Source: Methylocella tundrae
Lineage (GTDB): Bacteria; Pseudomonadota; Alphaproteobacteria; Rhizobiales; Beijerinckiaceae
Length of the DNA stretch: 64,000 nucleotides
Direction of reading: 5' to 3'
NCBI RefSeq assembly: GCF_038024855.1
Contig: NZ_CP139089.1
Location: forward strand, 2,452,501-2,516,500
The notes below the pieces were generated by a model that saw only the letters and a list, made by a program, of their open reading frames with translations, did no database searches and was not told the DNA's origin. The position numbers and the translations under genes were made by a program. Positions 17,005-25,813 of the stretch are shown here, piece by piece (the stretch's first letter is position 1; every line of letters begins with the position of its first letter).

Positions 17005-17604
17005 CTACGCCGCCGAGCTTGAGCTTACCGGGACCCGATCCGATCGCCCCTCGATCAAGCCGAGAAAATTGCGCAACAGCAAATGGCCCTTGTCCGTCAA
17101 GATCGATTCAGGATGAAACTGCACGCCGAACGTCGGGTGCTCGCGGTGCTGTAGCGCCATGATCTCATTTTCCTGCGACCAAGCCGTCGCCTCCAGCGGC
17201 GCTCGCGGATTCTCGAGTTCGACGATCAGCGAATGATAGCGTCCAACGTTGAGGGGGTCAGGCAAGCCTTTAAGTATGCCGCGCCCCCCGTGACGCACCG
17301 CGCTCGCCTCGCCGTGCATCGGCCGCAACGCTCGTGTGACGCGGCCGCCAAAGACCTGCCCGATGGCTTGATGACCAAGACAAATGCCGAGAATGGGCAC
17401 GCGCCCGGAGTAGTCGCGCACGAGCTGCATCGACATTCCGGCCTCGTTGGGGGTACAAGGTCCCGGCGAAATGACGATCGCCTCCGGCGCCTCATCCGGC
17501 AGCGCGGCGTCGTTGCGGATCACGACCGGCGTCTCGCCCAGTTCGCGCAGGTAGCTCGCAACGGTGTGGACGAAAGAATCGTAATTATCGACGACGAGGA
17601 TCAT
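17005..17604 (-). CDS. pabA: Aminodeoxychorismate/anthranilate synthase glutaminase component PabA
   Basis: About 199 residues. Class I glutamine amidotransferase that supplies ammonia to PabB. The sequence opens MILVVDNYDSFVHTVASYL; the nucleophile Cys75 is in GICLGHQAIG and the His/Glu pair is in VQFHPESIL. The longer frame to 17808 is rejected because family similarity starts at 17604. The ATG there overlaps the pabB stop (ATGA), so the subunits are translationally coupled. It could also serve anthranilate synthase (trpG), but pairing with pabB favours p-aminobenzoate. Confidence 0.92.
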   Translation of the reverse strand: MILVVDNYDSFVHTVASYLRELGETPVVIRNDAALPDEAPEAIVISPGPCTPNEAGMSMQLVRDYSGRVPILGICLGHQAIGQVFGGRVTRALRPMHGEASAVRHGGRGILKGLPDPLNVGRYHSLIVELENPRAPLEATAWSQENEIMALQHREHPTFGVQFHPESILTDKGHLLLRNFLGLIEGRSDRVPVSSSSAA

Positions 17605-18965
17605 TGCGCGAATTCCTTGGCGCCGAAGGCCTCGAAAATGCGCCTCGCCTTGTCGAGCGTCTCGATATATTCGGAAGCGGGGTCGGAGGCCGTAACAATT
17701 CCGCCGCCAGCCTGCACGACGCAGGCGCCCGCGCGAAAGCTCGCGGTGCGTATGACGATGTTCAAATCCATGCTTCCGTTGAAGCTGAGATAGCCGATGG
17801 CGCCGCAATAGGGGCCTCGGGCATGGCCTTCGAGTTCCGTAATGATTTCCATTGCGCGCAATTTTGGCGCCCCGGTGATCGATCCGCCGGGAAAGGCGGC
17901 GGCGAGAACGTCGACGGGCCCAAAGCCGTCAGCGAGGCGCCCGATAACGGTTGAGACGAGATGATGAACCGTCGCATAGGATTCAAGAGCGCAAAGTTGC
18001 GGCGCCTGCACGGAGCCCGGCCTGCAAACCTTCGAGAGATCGTTGCGCAACAGGTCGACGATCATGACATTTTCGGCGCGATCCTTGCGGCTTTCGCCGA
18101 GCGCCTTGGTCTGCAACATGTCGACGAGCGCATCGGCGAAGCGCGGCCGCGTGCCTTTGATCGGCCGCGTTTCGACGAGATCGCCCTCGACGCGCAAAAA
18201 CCGCTCCGGCGAAGCCGATGCGATGATAAAGTTTGTGTGGTCGAGATAGGCGGCGAAAGGCGCCGGATTGACCCGGCGCAGGCGGCGATAGAAGCCGAAA
18301 TGATCGAAGTCCGGCGGGACCCGAGCTTCAAATCGCTGCGAAAGATTAGCCTGAAAAATATCGCCCGCGAGAATGCGCTCGATCACTTCAGCAACGGCCT
18401 TCTCATATGTTTGCCGCGTAAAGTTGCTGGTCCAGCCTGAAAGCGAGATATGCCCCGCGGCCCCCGCGCGCGGCTCGCGCGCTAGCTTTTCCTCAAACCA
18501 GAAGGCGCGTTCCACCGCGCGCCTCTGGCGCGACGCCGGATCGCTTTCAGGAAGGCCCGTTGAGATGATCCAGGCGCGACGCTCGAAGGCGTCAAAGGCG
18601 ACGACGACGTCGTAAAGCCCAAGAGACAGATCCGGAAAGGCGAGATCGTCCCGCAAAGGCGCCGGGAGGCGTTCGAGACTGCGCCCGAGTTCATAGGAAA
18701 ACAGCCCCGCGGCGCCGCCCTGAAACGGAGGCAAGCCCGGCACAGGGTCCATCCTGTATTCCGCCAAAATCGACTTCAGCCGGAGCGTCCAGCCCGCATC
18801 GGCTTCCTTGCCTTGAGTCCTCGCGAAGGGATCGGCTGCGATGAAACTGTAGCGGCCAAGCGTCCCATCGACCATCGCACTGTCGAAAAAGGTTAAAAAC
18901 GGCAAATCCGCGAGCGCCCAGGCTGCCTCGACAGGGTCGCCGAAATCGATTTCGATGACATGCAT
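17601..18965 (-). CDS. pabB: Aminodeoxychorismate synthase component I PabB
   Basis: About 454 residues, start ATG at 18965. Chorismate-utilising family: GDIFQANLSQRF in the middle, ETRPIKGTRPR, ERAENVMIVDLLRNDLSKVC-like motif (written here as DRAENVMIVDLLRND), and the C-terminal PGGSITGAPKLRAMEII with GPYCGAIGYLSFNGSMDLN. It aminates chorismate to aminodeoxychorismate for p-aminobenzoate. p-Aminobenzoate feeds both folate and, through MptG, H4MPT. Its position between two blocks of H4MPT/methylofuran genes suggests recruitment to that supply. A lyase (pabC) is not present in the window. Confidence 0.9.
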   Translation of the reverse strand: MHVIEIDFGDPVEAAWALADLPFLTFFDSAMVDGTLGRYSFIAADPFARTQGKEADAGWTLRLKSILAEYRMDPVPGLPPFQGGAAGLFSYELGRSLERLPAPLRDDLAFPDLSLGLYDVVVAFDAFERRAWIISTGLPESDPASRQRRAVERAFWFEEKLAREPRAGAAGHISLSGWTSNFTRQTYEKAVAEVIERILAGDIFQANLSQRFEARVPPDFDHFGFYRRLRRVNPAPFAAYLDHTNFIIASASPERFLRVEGDLVETRPIKGTRPRFADALVDMLQTKALGESRKDRAENVMIVDLLRNDLSKVCRPGSVQAPQLCALESYATVHHLVSTVIGRLADGFGPVDVLAAAFPGGSITGAPKLRAMEIITELEGHARGPYCGAIGYLSFNGSMDLNIVIRTASFRAGACVVQAGGGIVTASDPASEYIETLDKARRIFEAFGAKEFAQ

Positions 18966-20035
18966 GAGTGTGCCCGTGAACCTTCATTCCAGCCGCGGCC
19001 TGTCGCGGCTTCCCTTCGCCCGGCCGATCGCTGGAGCTGAAAGCCACATGGCGCCGCTCTATTGGCCCTGCAAGCCCTGCGCAAAGCCCACGGCCATACA
19101 AACAGCCGAACGCCTGCCGAGACTCAGCTGATGCGCATGTGCGTTAAATCGCCGCCGATAATGCATAACGCAGGCCGGGGCCGCGGCAAAATCTTTGTGT
19201 TCGAGCGCCTTATTTGGCTGGCTTTGGCGGTTCAGACGGCTGCGGCGCGTCCTGTTTCGGTTTCGGCGCCTCTTTTGGAGCGGGGGCGGGAGCCTTCGGC
19301 GGCTCCGCCGGCCTCGGCCGGCCTTTGTAGGCATGAAGCGGAATGCGACGACCGCCGGCTTCTTCGAAGCTCCGGACGCAGGGCGCCCCACCGGCGTGCG
19401 GCGCAAAAGCCCCGCCGAAGATCGAATCCTTTGGTGCTGCGGCTTGGTGAAGCATGGACTTTTCCTCCGGCACTCCCTTCGGCTCAGCAGGGGGGGTCGC
19501 CAAGACCGCGCTTTCCGAGAGAACGTCCAAAAATTCCATATGCATATTATGTCCCGTGGCGTCAACTCTCATCGCCAGCTTGCGACAAATCGCCGGTCCA
19601 GCCGGCGAAGAGGCGCCGCCAAACGCGCCAAAAAAAAGCGCCGGCGTCGTCTTGCGCCAGCTAGGCCCCTCACGTAGCATCCGCTTCGTTTCGGGGGACC
19701 CGCAGCGTCAATCGCCGCGCTCGTCCGAATTCCGCGAAACGCCCTCGCCAACGACGATTGCAGCCGATAGGATCATGACCCCTTCATCGCCGGGATCGAC
19801 CGGTCCCCAGTCATGGAGGAACGTCTTTTCGTCTTGTCACAGGGACGCGGCGGCGCCAAAACGGCGCGCTCGCGGGCTAAGGCTGCGTGGACATGGTGGT
19901 CGCGCCGCCGCCGCGCGCAAGGATGACAGCGGGGCGATTTCTCGACAACGCCGCTAAGGCGCGGGACGTCAGGAAAACGCGCGCTCAAAAAGGGCGCGTC
20001 AAGCGCCGCACGGGCAAGCACTTGGAGGAAGGTCG
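18966..20035. other. Long gap between pabB and fhcB, largely without a convincing gene
   Basis: About 1.07 kb. The only candidate I find is a small minus-strand frame at 19210-19545, listed separately. The rest shows no frame with a family match or good ribosome site. The last 100 bases must hold the promoter and leader of fhcBADC; GGAGGA precedes the fhcB ATG. Confidence 0.5.
19210..19545 (-). CDS. Hypothetical small Pro/Ala/Lys-rich protein
   Basis: A possible 111-residue product from an ATG at 19545 (GGGA about 7 bases upstream); the frame stays open to 19680. The first half is ordinary (MEFLDVLSESAVLATPP), followed by a Gly/Ala stretch and a tail of Pro, Ala and Lys (PKAPAPAPKEAPKPK). 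I recognise no family. The low-complexity tail could arise by chance in GC-rich DNA, so this is weak. Confidence 0.3.
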   Translation of the reverse strand: MHMEFLDVLSESAVLATPPAEPKGVPEEKSMLHQAAAPKDSIFGGAFAPHAGGAPCVRSFEEAGGRRIPLHAYKGRPRPAEPPKAPAPAPKEAPKPKQDAPQPSEPPKPAK

Positions 20036-21124
20036 ATGGTTGACGCTCGGATAGACGGAAAATCCGCTTCGCTTGAAGCGGCGGCTGAGCGGTCGGCGGA
20101 GATTCTTTCGCGGGCGCGCCTCCCCGTCATCGCCGGGCTTGGCGCCGACATCGCAGGCGCTCGCGTCTCGATCCTCCTCGCCGAGCGCATTCGCGGCGTT
20201 TACGATCATTTGCGATCGCACGAAATCTTCACGGATCTCGACGTCGTGCGGCAGGCTGGCGCGATGCTGACGACGCCAAGCGTCGCGCGCTTGCAGGCAG
20301 ACGTGCTTGTCTTCATCGGTGATGATCTGACGGCCATCTGGCCGGAGCTGATCGAGCGCCTCGCTCCCGCGGAATCGCCGCTGCTGGATCTTGAACGCGG
20401 CCCAAGAAAGGTCATCTGGATCGCGCCGCCGCACGGCGTCGCGATCAAGGGCGTCGCTATCGAGACAGTGGAAACAAGCGACCTTCACACGACGCTGGCG
20501 GCGTTGCGCGCGCGTGTCGCGGGACGGCCGATCGCCGCCCCCGAGGAGGTGAAGCAGAAGCTCGACGAGATCGCTGGAATCTTGAACAAGGCGCGGTTTG
20601 GCGTCGCTGTCTGGGGACCGCGGCAACTCGACCGGCTGTCCGTCGAAATGGTCACCGGCCTTATCCTCGATCTCAACAAGACGACGCGATTCACGAGCCT
20701 GCCTCTCGGAACGAGCGACAATGCATTCGGGGTGGTGCAGACGTCCGGCTGGTCGACGGGGTTCCCGGTGCGGACCTCCTTCGGCCGCGGTTATCCCGAA
20801 CATGACAGCTGGCGGTTCGACGCCGACCGGCTGGTCGAAAGCGGGGAGGCGGACGCCGCTCTCTGGATCTCGGCCTATAGCGCCGCGGCGCCGCCATGGA
20901 AAAGAGAGATTCCCATTATCGCCCTCGTCCCCGCGGGCGCGCAATTTTCGAAAGAGCCCGCGGTTCGAGTGGACGTAGGACAGCCAGGCGTCGATTATGA
21001 CTCGGCGGAATACGCGCGGGAGGTCAGCTCGATCGTTGCGCGTGAGGCCTCGCATCGGACCAATGCGATCTCCGTCGCCTCCTTCATCGCCAGCATCGCC
21101 CAACAGATCGGTGGAGACGCCTAA
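20036..21124 (+). CDS. fhcB: Formyltransferase/hydrolase complex subunit FhcB
   Basis: About 362 residues; GGAGGA just upstream of the ATG at 20036. Homologous to the B subunit of archaeal formylmethanofuran dehydrogenase, but of the shorter methylotroph form that works in a hydrolytic, not redox, complex. Segments seen: LPVIAGLGADIAGARVSI, DLDVVRQAGAMLTTPSVARLQADVLVFIGDDL, FGVAVWGPRQLDRLSVEMVTGLILDLN and RTSFGRGYPEHD. No Cys cluster for iron-sulfur or molybdopterin ligation is visible, as expected for Fhc. It is the first gene of fhcBADC; its stop overlaps the fhcA start. Confidence 0.92.
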   Translation: MVDARIDGKSASLEAAAERSAEILSRARLPVIAGLGADIAGARVSILLAERIRGVYDHLRSHEIFTDLDVVRQAGAMLTTPSVARLQADVLVFIGDDLTAIWPELIERLAPAESPLLDLERGPRKVIWIAPPHGVAIKGVAIETVETSDLHTTLAALRARVAGRPIAAPEEVKQKLDEIAGILNKARFGVAVWGPRQLDRLSVEMVTGLILDLNKTTRFTSLPLGTSDNAFGVVQTSGWSTGFPVRTSFGRGYPEHDSWRFDADRLVESGEADAALWISAYSAAAPPWKREIPIIALVPAGAQFSKEPAVRVDVGQPGVDYDSAEYAREVSSIVAREASHRTNAISVASFIASIAQQIGGDA

Positions 21125-22752
21125 TGCTCATTCTTCTGAAGGGCGGCCGCATCGTCGATCCCTATCATCAGCGCGATGAAATCGCGGACCTCTGGATTGA
21201 GGACGGCCGCATCGTCGCGCCGCCGCGCGGACGCCAGCCGGATCAGACGCATGACGTCTCCGGCAAGATTGTGATGGCGGGCGCCATCGACATTCACTCG
21301 CATATTGCAGGCGGCAACGAGAATACGGCGCGCCTGCTGCTGCCAGAGCTGCACCGCAGCCGCACCGCTCCGAAACTGGCGCTCGGGACCGCGAAATGGT
21401 CCACCTATGAGACCGGCACGATCTACGCTGGCATGGGCTTTACGACCGTGGTCGAGCCGGCGGTCGCGCCGCATCAGGCGCTGCAGGCGCATCTCGAGCT
21501 CTGCGACATTCCGATCATCGACAAGGCGACGCTTACGATCCTCGGGAATGATGATTTCCTTTTGAGCCTGCTGCGCGACGGTGAAAGCCCGGCTGCGATC
21601 GCCGATTATGTCGCAGCGACCTTGACGGCGACGAACGGCCTTGGGCTCAAATGCATCAACGCGGGCGGCGCCGAAGCTTTCAAATATAATGCGCGCACGT
21701 TCGGTCTCGATGATGTAGTGCCTTTCTATGGCGTCTCTTCGCGCAAGATCGTCGAAGGGCTGCAGCGCGCTCTGATCGACCTCAAAGTTCCGCATCCGCT
21801 GCATCTGCACACGAACAATCTCGGCGTTCCGGGAAATGTCGAGACCGCCCTTGCGACGATCGAGGCTGCGCGCGGCCTGCCGCTGCACCTCGCTCATCTG
21901 CAATTCTACGGTTACGGCTCGGAAGGCGAACATGCGTTCTCCTCCGCCGCCGCGATCCTCGCCGCGGCCGTCAATGGCGCTCCGAACGTCACCGTGGACA
22001 TCGGTCAGGTGATGTTCGGGCAAACGGTGACGATTTCGTCCGACGTGCTGCGCCAGTTCAGCGCCTCTGGCGGCGCCAAGCCGCGCAAATCGGTGATCGT
22101 CGACGGCGACGCGAATGGGGGCGGCATCGTGCCCTACGCCTATCGCGAAAATGACTTCGTCAACGCCATTCAATGGGCGTGCGGCCTTGAGCTTTTCCTT
22201 CTGATCAATGATTCGCACCGGGTCTTCTTCACCACGGATCATCCGAACGGCGCGCCATTCACGACCTATCCGGACATCTTCGCACTGCTGATGAGCCGCG
22301 AGCGCCGGGCGGAAGTGCTGGCCCGTATCCCGCAGGACGTGCTCGCATATACAACGTTGCCGTCGATCTCGCGCGAATACAGCATCAATGAGGTGGCGAC
22401 GATGACGAGGGCGTCGCCGGCGAAGCTCTTTGGCTTCAAGGACCGCGGCCAGCTTGGCGAGGGCGCCGTCGCGGATGTCGCGGTGTACGCCCCGAACAAT
22501 GACATCGCGAAGATGTTCCGCCACGCTCATCTCGTGTTCAAGGACGGCGATCTCGTCGTGCGCGACGGCAGCATCAGCCATTATCGCTGGGGCAAAGCTC
22601 TGAAAGTGACCCCTGGCTTCGACAAGGCGATCAACCGGCGCCTCAGCGCCTATTATGAGAGCCATTATGGCGTCTCATATAATATGTTCGCGGTCCCGGC
22701 TCATATTCTTCCGCGCACAGATCCGTTCAAGGAGGTCGCATGCGCCCAATGA
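21124..22752 (+). CDS. fhcA: Formyltransferase/hydrolase complex subunit FhcA (formyl-methylofuran hydrolase)
   Basis: About 542 residues, ATG at 21124 overlapping the fhcB stop. Amidohydrolase-fold subunit that hydrolyses formyl-methylofuran to formate. Metal-site motifs: AIDIHSHIAGG with His58 and His60, LHLHTNNLGVPGN near residue 225, LHLAHLQFYGYG near 255, and FFTTDHPNGAPF near 365-380 supplying the catalytic Asp. It ends with the usual EVATMTRASPAKLFG and a metal-independent C-terminal strand region. Overlaps fhcD by 13 bases. All ligands appear intact. Confidence 0.95.
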   Translation: MLILLKGGRIVDPYHQRDEIADLWIEDGRIVAPPRGRQPDQTHDVSGKIVMAGAIDIHSHIAGGNENTARLLLPELHRSRTAPKLALGTAKWSTYETGTIYAGMGFTTVVEPAVAPHQALQAHLELCDIPIIDKATLTILGNDDFLLSLLRDGESPAAIADYVAATLTATNGLGLKCINAGGAEAFKYNARTFGLDDVVPFYGVSSRKIVEGLQRALIDLKVPHPLHLHTNNLGVPGNVETALATIEAARGLPLHLAHLQFYGYGSEGEHAFSSAAAILAAAVNGAPNVTVDIGQVMFGQTVTISSDVLRQFSASGGAKPRKSVIVDGDANGGGIVPYAYRENDFVNAIQWACGLELFLLINDSHRVFFTTDHPNGAPFTTYPDIFALLMSRERRAEVLARIPQDVLAYTTLPSISREYSINEVATMTRASPAKLFGFKDRGQLGEGAVADVAVYAPNNDIAKMFRHAHLVFKDGDLVVRDGSISHYRWGKALKVTPGFDKAINRRLSAYYESHYGVSYNMFAVPAHILPRTDPFKEVACAQ

Positions 22753-23648
22753 TCAGCAATGGCGTCCGCATCGACGAGACCTTCGCCGAAGCGTTTCCGA
22801 TGCGCGGCACGGCGATTATCCTCACCGCTCCAAATTTGAAGTGGGCGCGGCAGGCGGCGACAACGATGACAGGCTTCGCCACGTCCGTCATCGGCTGCGG
22901 CGTCGAGGCTGGAATCGATCGCGAGGTCTCCGCCGACCAAACGCCGGACGGCCGGCCCGGCGTTCGCGTTTTATTGTTTTCCATGTCGACCGACATGCTA
23001 CAGACGCAGCTGGTCAATCGCGCGGGGCAATGCGTTCTGACCTCGCCGGGCTCCGCCTGCTTCGCCGACCTTGAAAGTCCCGACAGGCTGGCGATCGGCG
23101 ATTCGCTGCGCTACTTCGGCGACGGCTGGCAGATCTCGAAGAAGTTTCTCGATCGCCACTTCTGGCGAATCCCCTGCATGGACGGCGAGTTTCTATGCGA
23201 GGCTACGACCGGCCTCACCAAAAAGGCCGTCGGCGGCGGCAATCTATTGATCATGGGCGCCAATTTCACAACGACGCTCAACGCCGCGGAACATGCGATC
23301 GAGGCTATGAATGGCGTCGATGGCGCAATCATGCCCTTCCCCGGCGGCATTGTGCGATCGGGCTCAAAGGTCGGCTCCAAATATGCCGGCGTGCCGGCCT
23401 CGACCAATGACGCCTATTGCCCGACGCTGCGCGGGATCACGAAAAGCGCCCTTGATGAAGACATCGGCTGCGTCCTCGAAATCGTCATCGACGGCCTGAC
23501 CGAGGCCGCCGTCGCCGAGGCGATGCGCGCCGGGCTCGCAGCCATTGTGAAGCTCGGGCCCAAAGACGGCGCGGTGCGCGTCGGCGCCGGCAATTATGGC
23601 GGCAAACTCGGCCCCTTCCACTTCCATTTGAAGGATCTTTTGCCGTGA
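22740..23648 (+). CDS. fhcD: Formylmethanofuran:H4MPT formyltransferase subunit FhcD
   Basis: About 302 residues. A near-ideal AAGGAGG lies 5-7 bases before the ATG at 22740, inside the end of fhcA. FhcD transfers the formyl group from formyl-H4MPT to methylofuran. Family motifs: FAEAFPMRGTAIILTA at the start, VIGCGVEAGID, NLLIMGANFTTTLNAAEHAIEAM, PFPGGIVRSGSKVGSKY and VGAGNYGGKLGPFHFHLKDL at the end. It overlaps fhcC (GTGA). Confidence 0.95.
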   Translation: MRPMISNGVRIDETFAEAFPMRGTAIILTAPNLKWARQAATTMTGFATSVIGCGVEAGIDREVSADQTPDGRPGVRVLLFSMSTDMLQTQLVNRAGQCVLTSPGSACFADLESPDRLAIGDSLRYFGDGWQISKKFLDRHFWRIPCMDGEFLCEATTGLTKKAVGGGNLLIMGANFTTTLNAAEHAIEAMNGVDGAIMPFPGGIVRSGSKVGSKYAGVPASTNDAYCPTLRGITKSALDEDIGCVLEIVIDGLTEAAVAEAMRAGLAAIVKLGPKDGAVRVGAGNYGGKLGPFHFHLKDLLP

Positions 23649-24448
23649 CCCTCGTTCTCACGCTGAAACAGGAGCCCGATCAGCGGCTCGATCTTTCGCC
23701 TCTCTCGCCTCATGGGCTGGAGGGCAAATCGGCGAGCGAAATCGCAGCCATCGAATTGCAGACGACTCGCGAAAAGCGCACCGTCGGCGATATTTTCGAC
23801 ATCACGCCGGGCGGCGTCGAGACGATCCGTTTCGAAGGCGGCTCCACGCGATTCGATCATCTTGGCCACGGCCTGAAGAGCGGCGAGATCATTCTTGAGG
23901 GCGACTGCGGCCATGCGGCCGGGCGCGCGATGAGCGGCGGGCGCCTCGTCATCAATGGCGACGCCGGCCCCTTCGCAGGATCAGCCTTGTCAGGCGGAAG
24001 CCTCGAGATCAAGGGCGACGCGGGCGATTTTCTCGGCGCCCCCCTCGACGGCGAAATGGAAGGCATGACCGGCGGACTGTTGATAGTACGCGGAAAAGCC
24101 GGTCATCGCGCCGGCGACCGCCTGCGCCGCGGAACGATCGTCATCGAGGGCGCCGCCGGCGACTATCTCGGCAGCCGCATCATCGCTGGAACGCTGATCG
24201 CCGTGGGCGGCGCCGGATTGCTCCCCGGCTATCTCATGCGCCGGGGAACAATCCTCGTCGGCGCAACCCCCGCGCTCGCTCCGACATTCGTCGATTGCGG
24301 CGCTCACGAGTTAAGCTTCGCGGGCGTCTTTTCCCGTTTCCTTCGAAAGGAAAGCAAAGGCGCCGCCGAGCTTTTTGCAAAACGCCTTCGCCGGTTCGCC
24401 GGAGACACGGCCGTGCTTGGCAAGGGCGAAGTTTTCTTTCCGGCTTAA
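23645..24448 (+). CDS. fhcC: Formyltransferase/hydrolase complex subunit FhcC
   Basis: About 267 residues, GTG start at 23645 in the fhcD stop. A right-handed beta-helix protein of the GltB C-terminal/FwdC type, with repeating glycine-rich turns (GDCGHAAGRAMSGGRLVINGDAG, GGSLEIKGDAGDFLG, GGLLIVRGKAGHRAGDRLRRG). It is a structural part of the Fhc complex. Last gene of the operon; the palindromic repeat at 24497 follows and may act as its transcript end. Confidence 0.93.
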   Translation: MTLVLTLKQEPDQRLDLSPLSPHGLEGKSASEIAAIELQTTREKRTVGDIFDITPGGVETIRFEGGSTRFDHLGHGLKSGEIILEGDCGHAAGRAMSGGRLVINGDAGPFAGSALSGGSLEIKGDAGDFLGAPLDGEMEGMTGGLLIVRGKAGHRAGDRLRRGTIVIEGAAGDYLGSRIIAGTLIAVGGAGLLPGYLMRRGTILVGATPALAPTFVDCGAHELSFAGVFSRFLRKESKGAAELFAKRLRRFAGDTAVLGKGEVFFPA

Positions 24449-24496
24449 GGCGCGATCTTCGAGGTGAAGGGCGGCGGGCCCGCCCCGCGCTTACGA

Positions 24497-24538
24497 TCTG
24501 ATCCCAAAAAGTCTGCAACTTTTTGGGATCATGCTTTA
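24497..24538. repeat. Dispersed palindromic repeat, copy 2, at the ends of fhcC and the PCD gene
   Basis: Perfect 13-base arms GATCCCAAAAAGT (24500-24512) and ACTTTTTGGGATC (24518-24530) with a 5-nt loop. It is the inverted counterpart of 11655-11694. The TAA stop of the PCD gene (24536-24538) lies in its edge. Lying between convergent genes, it could fold in both transcripts. Confidence 0.75.
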
Positions 24539-24919
24539 ATCTTCATATTTCAAATAGGCGAAGCGCGGGTCTTTCTCCGGCGTTCCTTCGAGCGCGCCGC
24601 CGGCTTTCCCCGGCTGCCAGGACACCACTTCCTCGATCTTTTTCGCCAATTCAAAGTCCTTGTCGGTGATGCCTCTCGCATTGTGATTCTTGAGCCTCAC
24701 CTCGACCCAGGCGTAAGAGGCGGTAATGTCCGGATGGTGCCAGGCTGCTTCCGCAAGATGGCCGACCGTATTGATCACCATCAGCGTGCCCTTCCAGCTA
24801 TGCGTCTTGTATTTACGGCGGATCCAGCCGTCCTCCAGGCGCCAATGCGGCAATTCGCTCTTCAGCCTGGCTTCGACTTCCTCATCCGAATAGGTGCGTT
24901 CTTTTTTGTCATCCGTCAC
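24536..24919 (-). CDS. Pterin-4a-carbinolamine dehydratase family protein
   Basis: About 127 residues. Start placed at the GTG at 24919, preceded by GGAGAA; an ATG at 24982 would add 21 residues without a ribosome site. The PCD/DCoH fold is shown by LPHWRLEDGWIRRKYKTHSW, INTVGHLAEAAWHHPDITASYAWVEVRLKNHNARGITDKDFELA. The HHPD and NHNARGIT stretches are the family's active-site signatures. Classical PCD recycles tetrahydrobiopterin for phenylalanine hydroxylase, which is absent here. Next to fhcBADC, a role with a pterin such as H4MPT is inferred. Confidence 0.85.
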   Translation of the reverse strand: MTDDKKERTYSDEEVEARLKSELPHWRLEDGWIRRKYKTHSWKGTLMVINTVGHLAEAAWHHPDITASYAWVEVRLKNHNARGITDKDFELAKKIEEVVSWQPGKAGGALEGTPEKDPRFAYLKYED

Positions 24920-25175
24920 GGCGGATTCTCCAATGGTCAGCAGCCAATTCCGCGCCGCCTCGGCCGCGGCGATCATGCGCATATAGCGCTCTCAGCATAA
25001 CCTCTTTCGGCCGGTTTGTTCCAAATTCGAGTTGCGGATAATGTGACGCTCGCTTCCTTCCGCTCAGCCCGCGTTTCGGCGGGGACGTGGGATAATGGGC
25101 GCAAAACCAGCGATGACGCTCGGCCTCAACGAGTCGGAAAGGACCCGCGATGGCAAGCCCGGAGATTCTCGCGCT

Positions 25176-25811
25176 ATGAGGCCCAGCATCCAACCATCCG
25201 CCGGCGATGTTCTTCTCGTGGTCGACCTTCAAAATGATTTTTGTCCTGGCGGGCGGCTTGCGGTTCCGCACGGCGACGAGGCAGTCGCGCTGATCAACAG
25301 GCTCGCCGCGCGCTTTGAATATGTTGTCCTGACGCAGGACTGGCATCCGCGCGGGCATCTCTCCTTCGCGTCGACGCATGGCCGCGCGCCTTTCGAGATG
25401 ATCGAGGCGTCCTATGGTCCTCAAATTCTATGGCCGGACCATTGCGTTCAGGATACGCCCGGCGCCGCCCTCCACAAGGACCTGCATATTCCCCATGCCG
25501 AACTCATTTTGCGCAAAGGCTTCCGGCGCGGAATCGATTCCTACTCCGCGTTCTTCGAGAACGACCGAATGACGCCGACAGGCCTTGCCGGATATCTACG
25601 CGAACGCGGATTTAGCCGTATCTTCATCGCAGGCCTCGCTTTCGACTTTTGCGTGCGCTATTCGGCGGAGGACGCAAAGGCGCATGGATTCTCGGCCGTC
25701 GTGATCGAGGACGCCTGCCGGGCCATCGACGTCGAAGGCTCCGTTGAAGCGACGCGCAAAAGCTTCGCCGAAGGGCGCATTGAAACGCTCATGATCGAAG
25801 CCTTTGCCTGA
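25176..25811 (+). CDS. pncA: Nicotinamidase PncA
   Basis: About 211 residues, close to the E. coli size. Start set at the ATG at 25176. Isochorismatase-like hydrolase converting nicotinamide to nicotinate for NAD salvage. The catalytic triad is readable: Asp in [14 protein letters not shown], Lys in [11 protein letters not shown], Cys in [13 protein letters not shown]. Metal-binding Asp/His are in [13 protein letters not shown], and [15 protein letters not shown] is typical. It is 2 bases from the ABC transporter gene, so possibly cotranscribed. Confidence 0.92.
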   Translation: MRPSIQPSAGDVLLVVDLQNDFCPGGRLAVPHGDEAVALINRLAARFEYVVLTQDWHPRGHLSFASTHGRAPFEMIEASYGPQILWPDHCVQDTPGAALHKDLHIPHAELILRKGFRRGIDSYSAFFENDRMTPTGLAGYLRERGFSRIFIAGLAFDFCVRYSAEDAKAHGFSAVVIEDACRAIDVEGSVEATRKSFAEGRIETLMIEAFA

Positions 25812-25813
25812 AC

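Noticed and set aside
21121..22665. A 514-codon minus-strand frame
   Set aside because: Antisense to fhcA; no family motif and Arg/Asp/Ala-rich composition.
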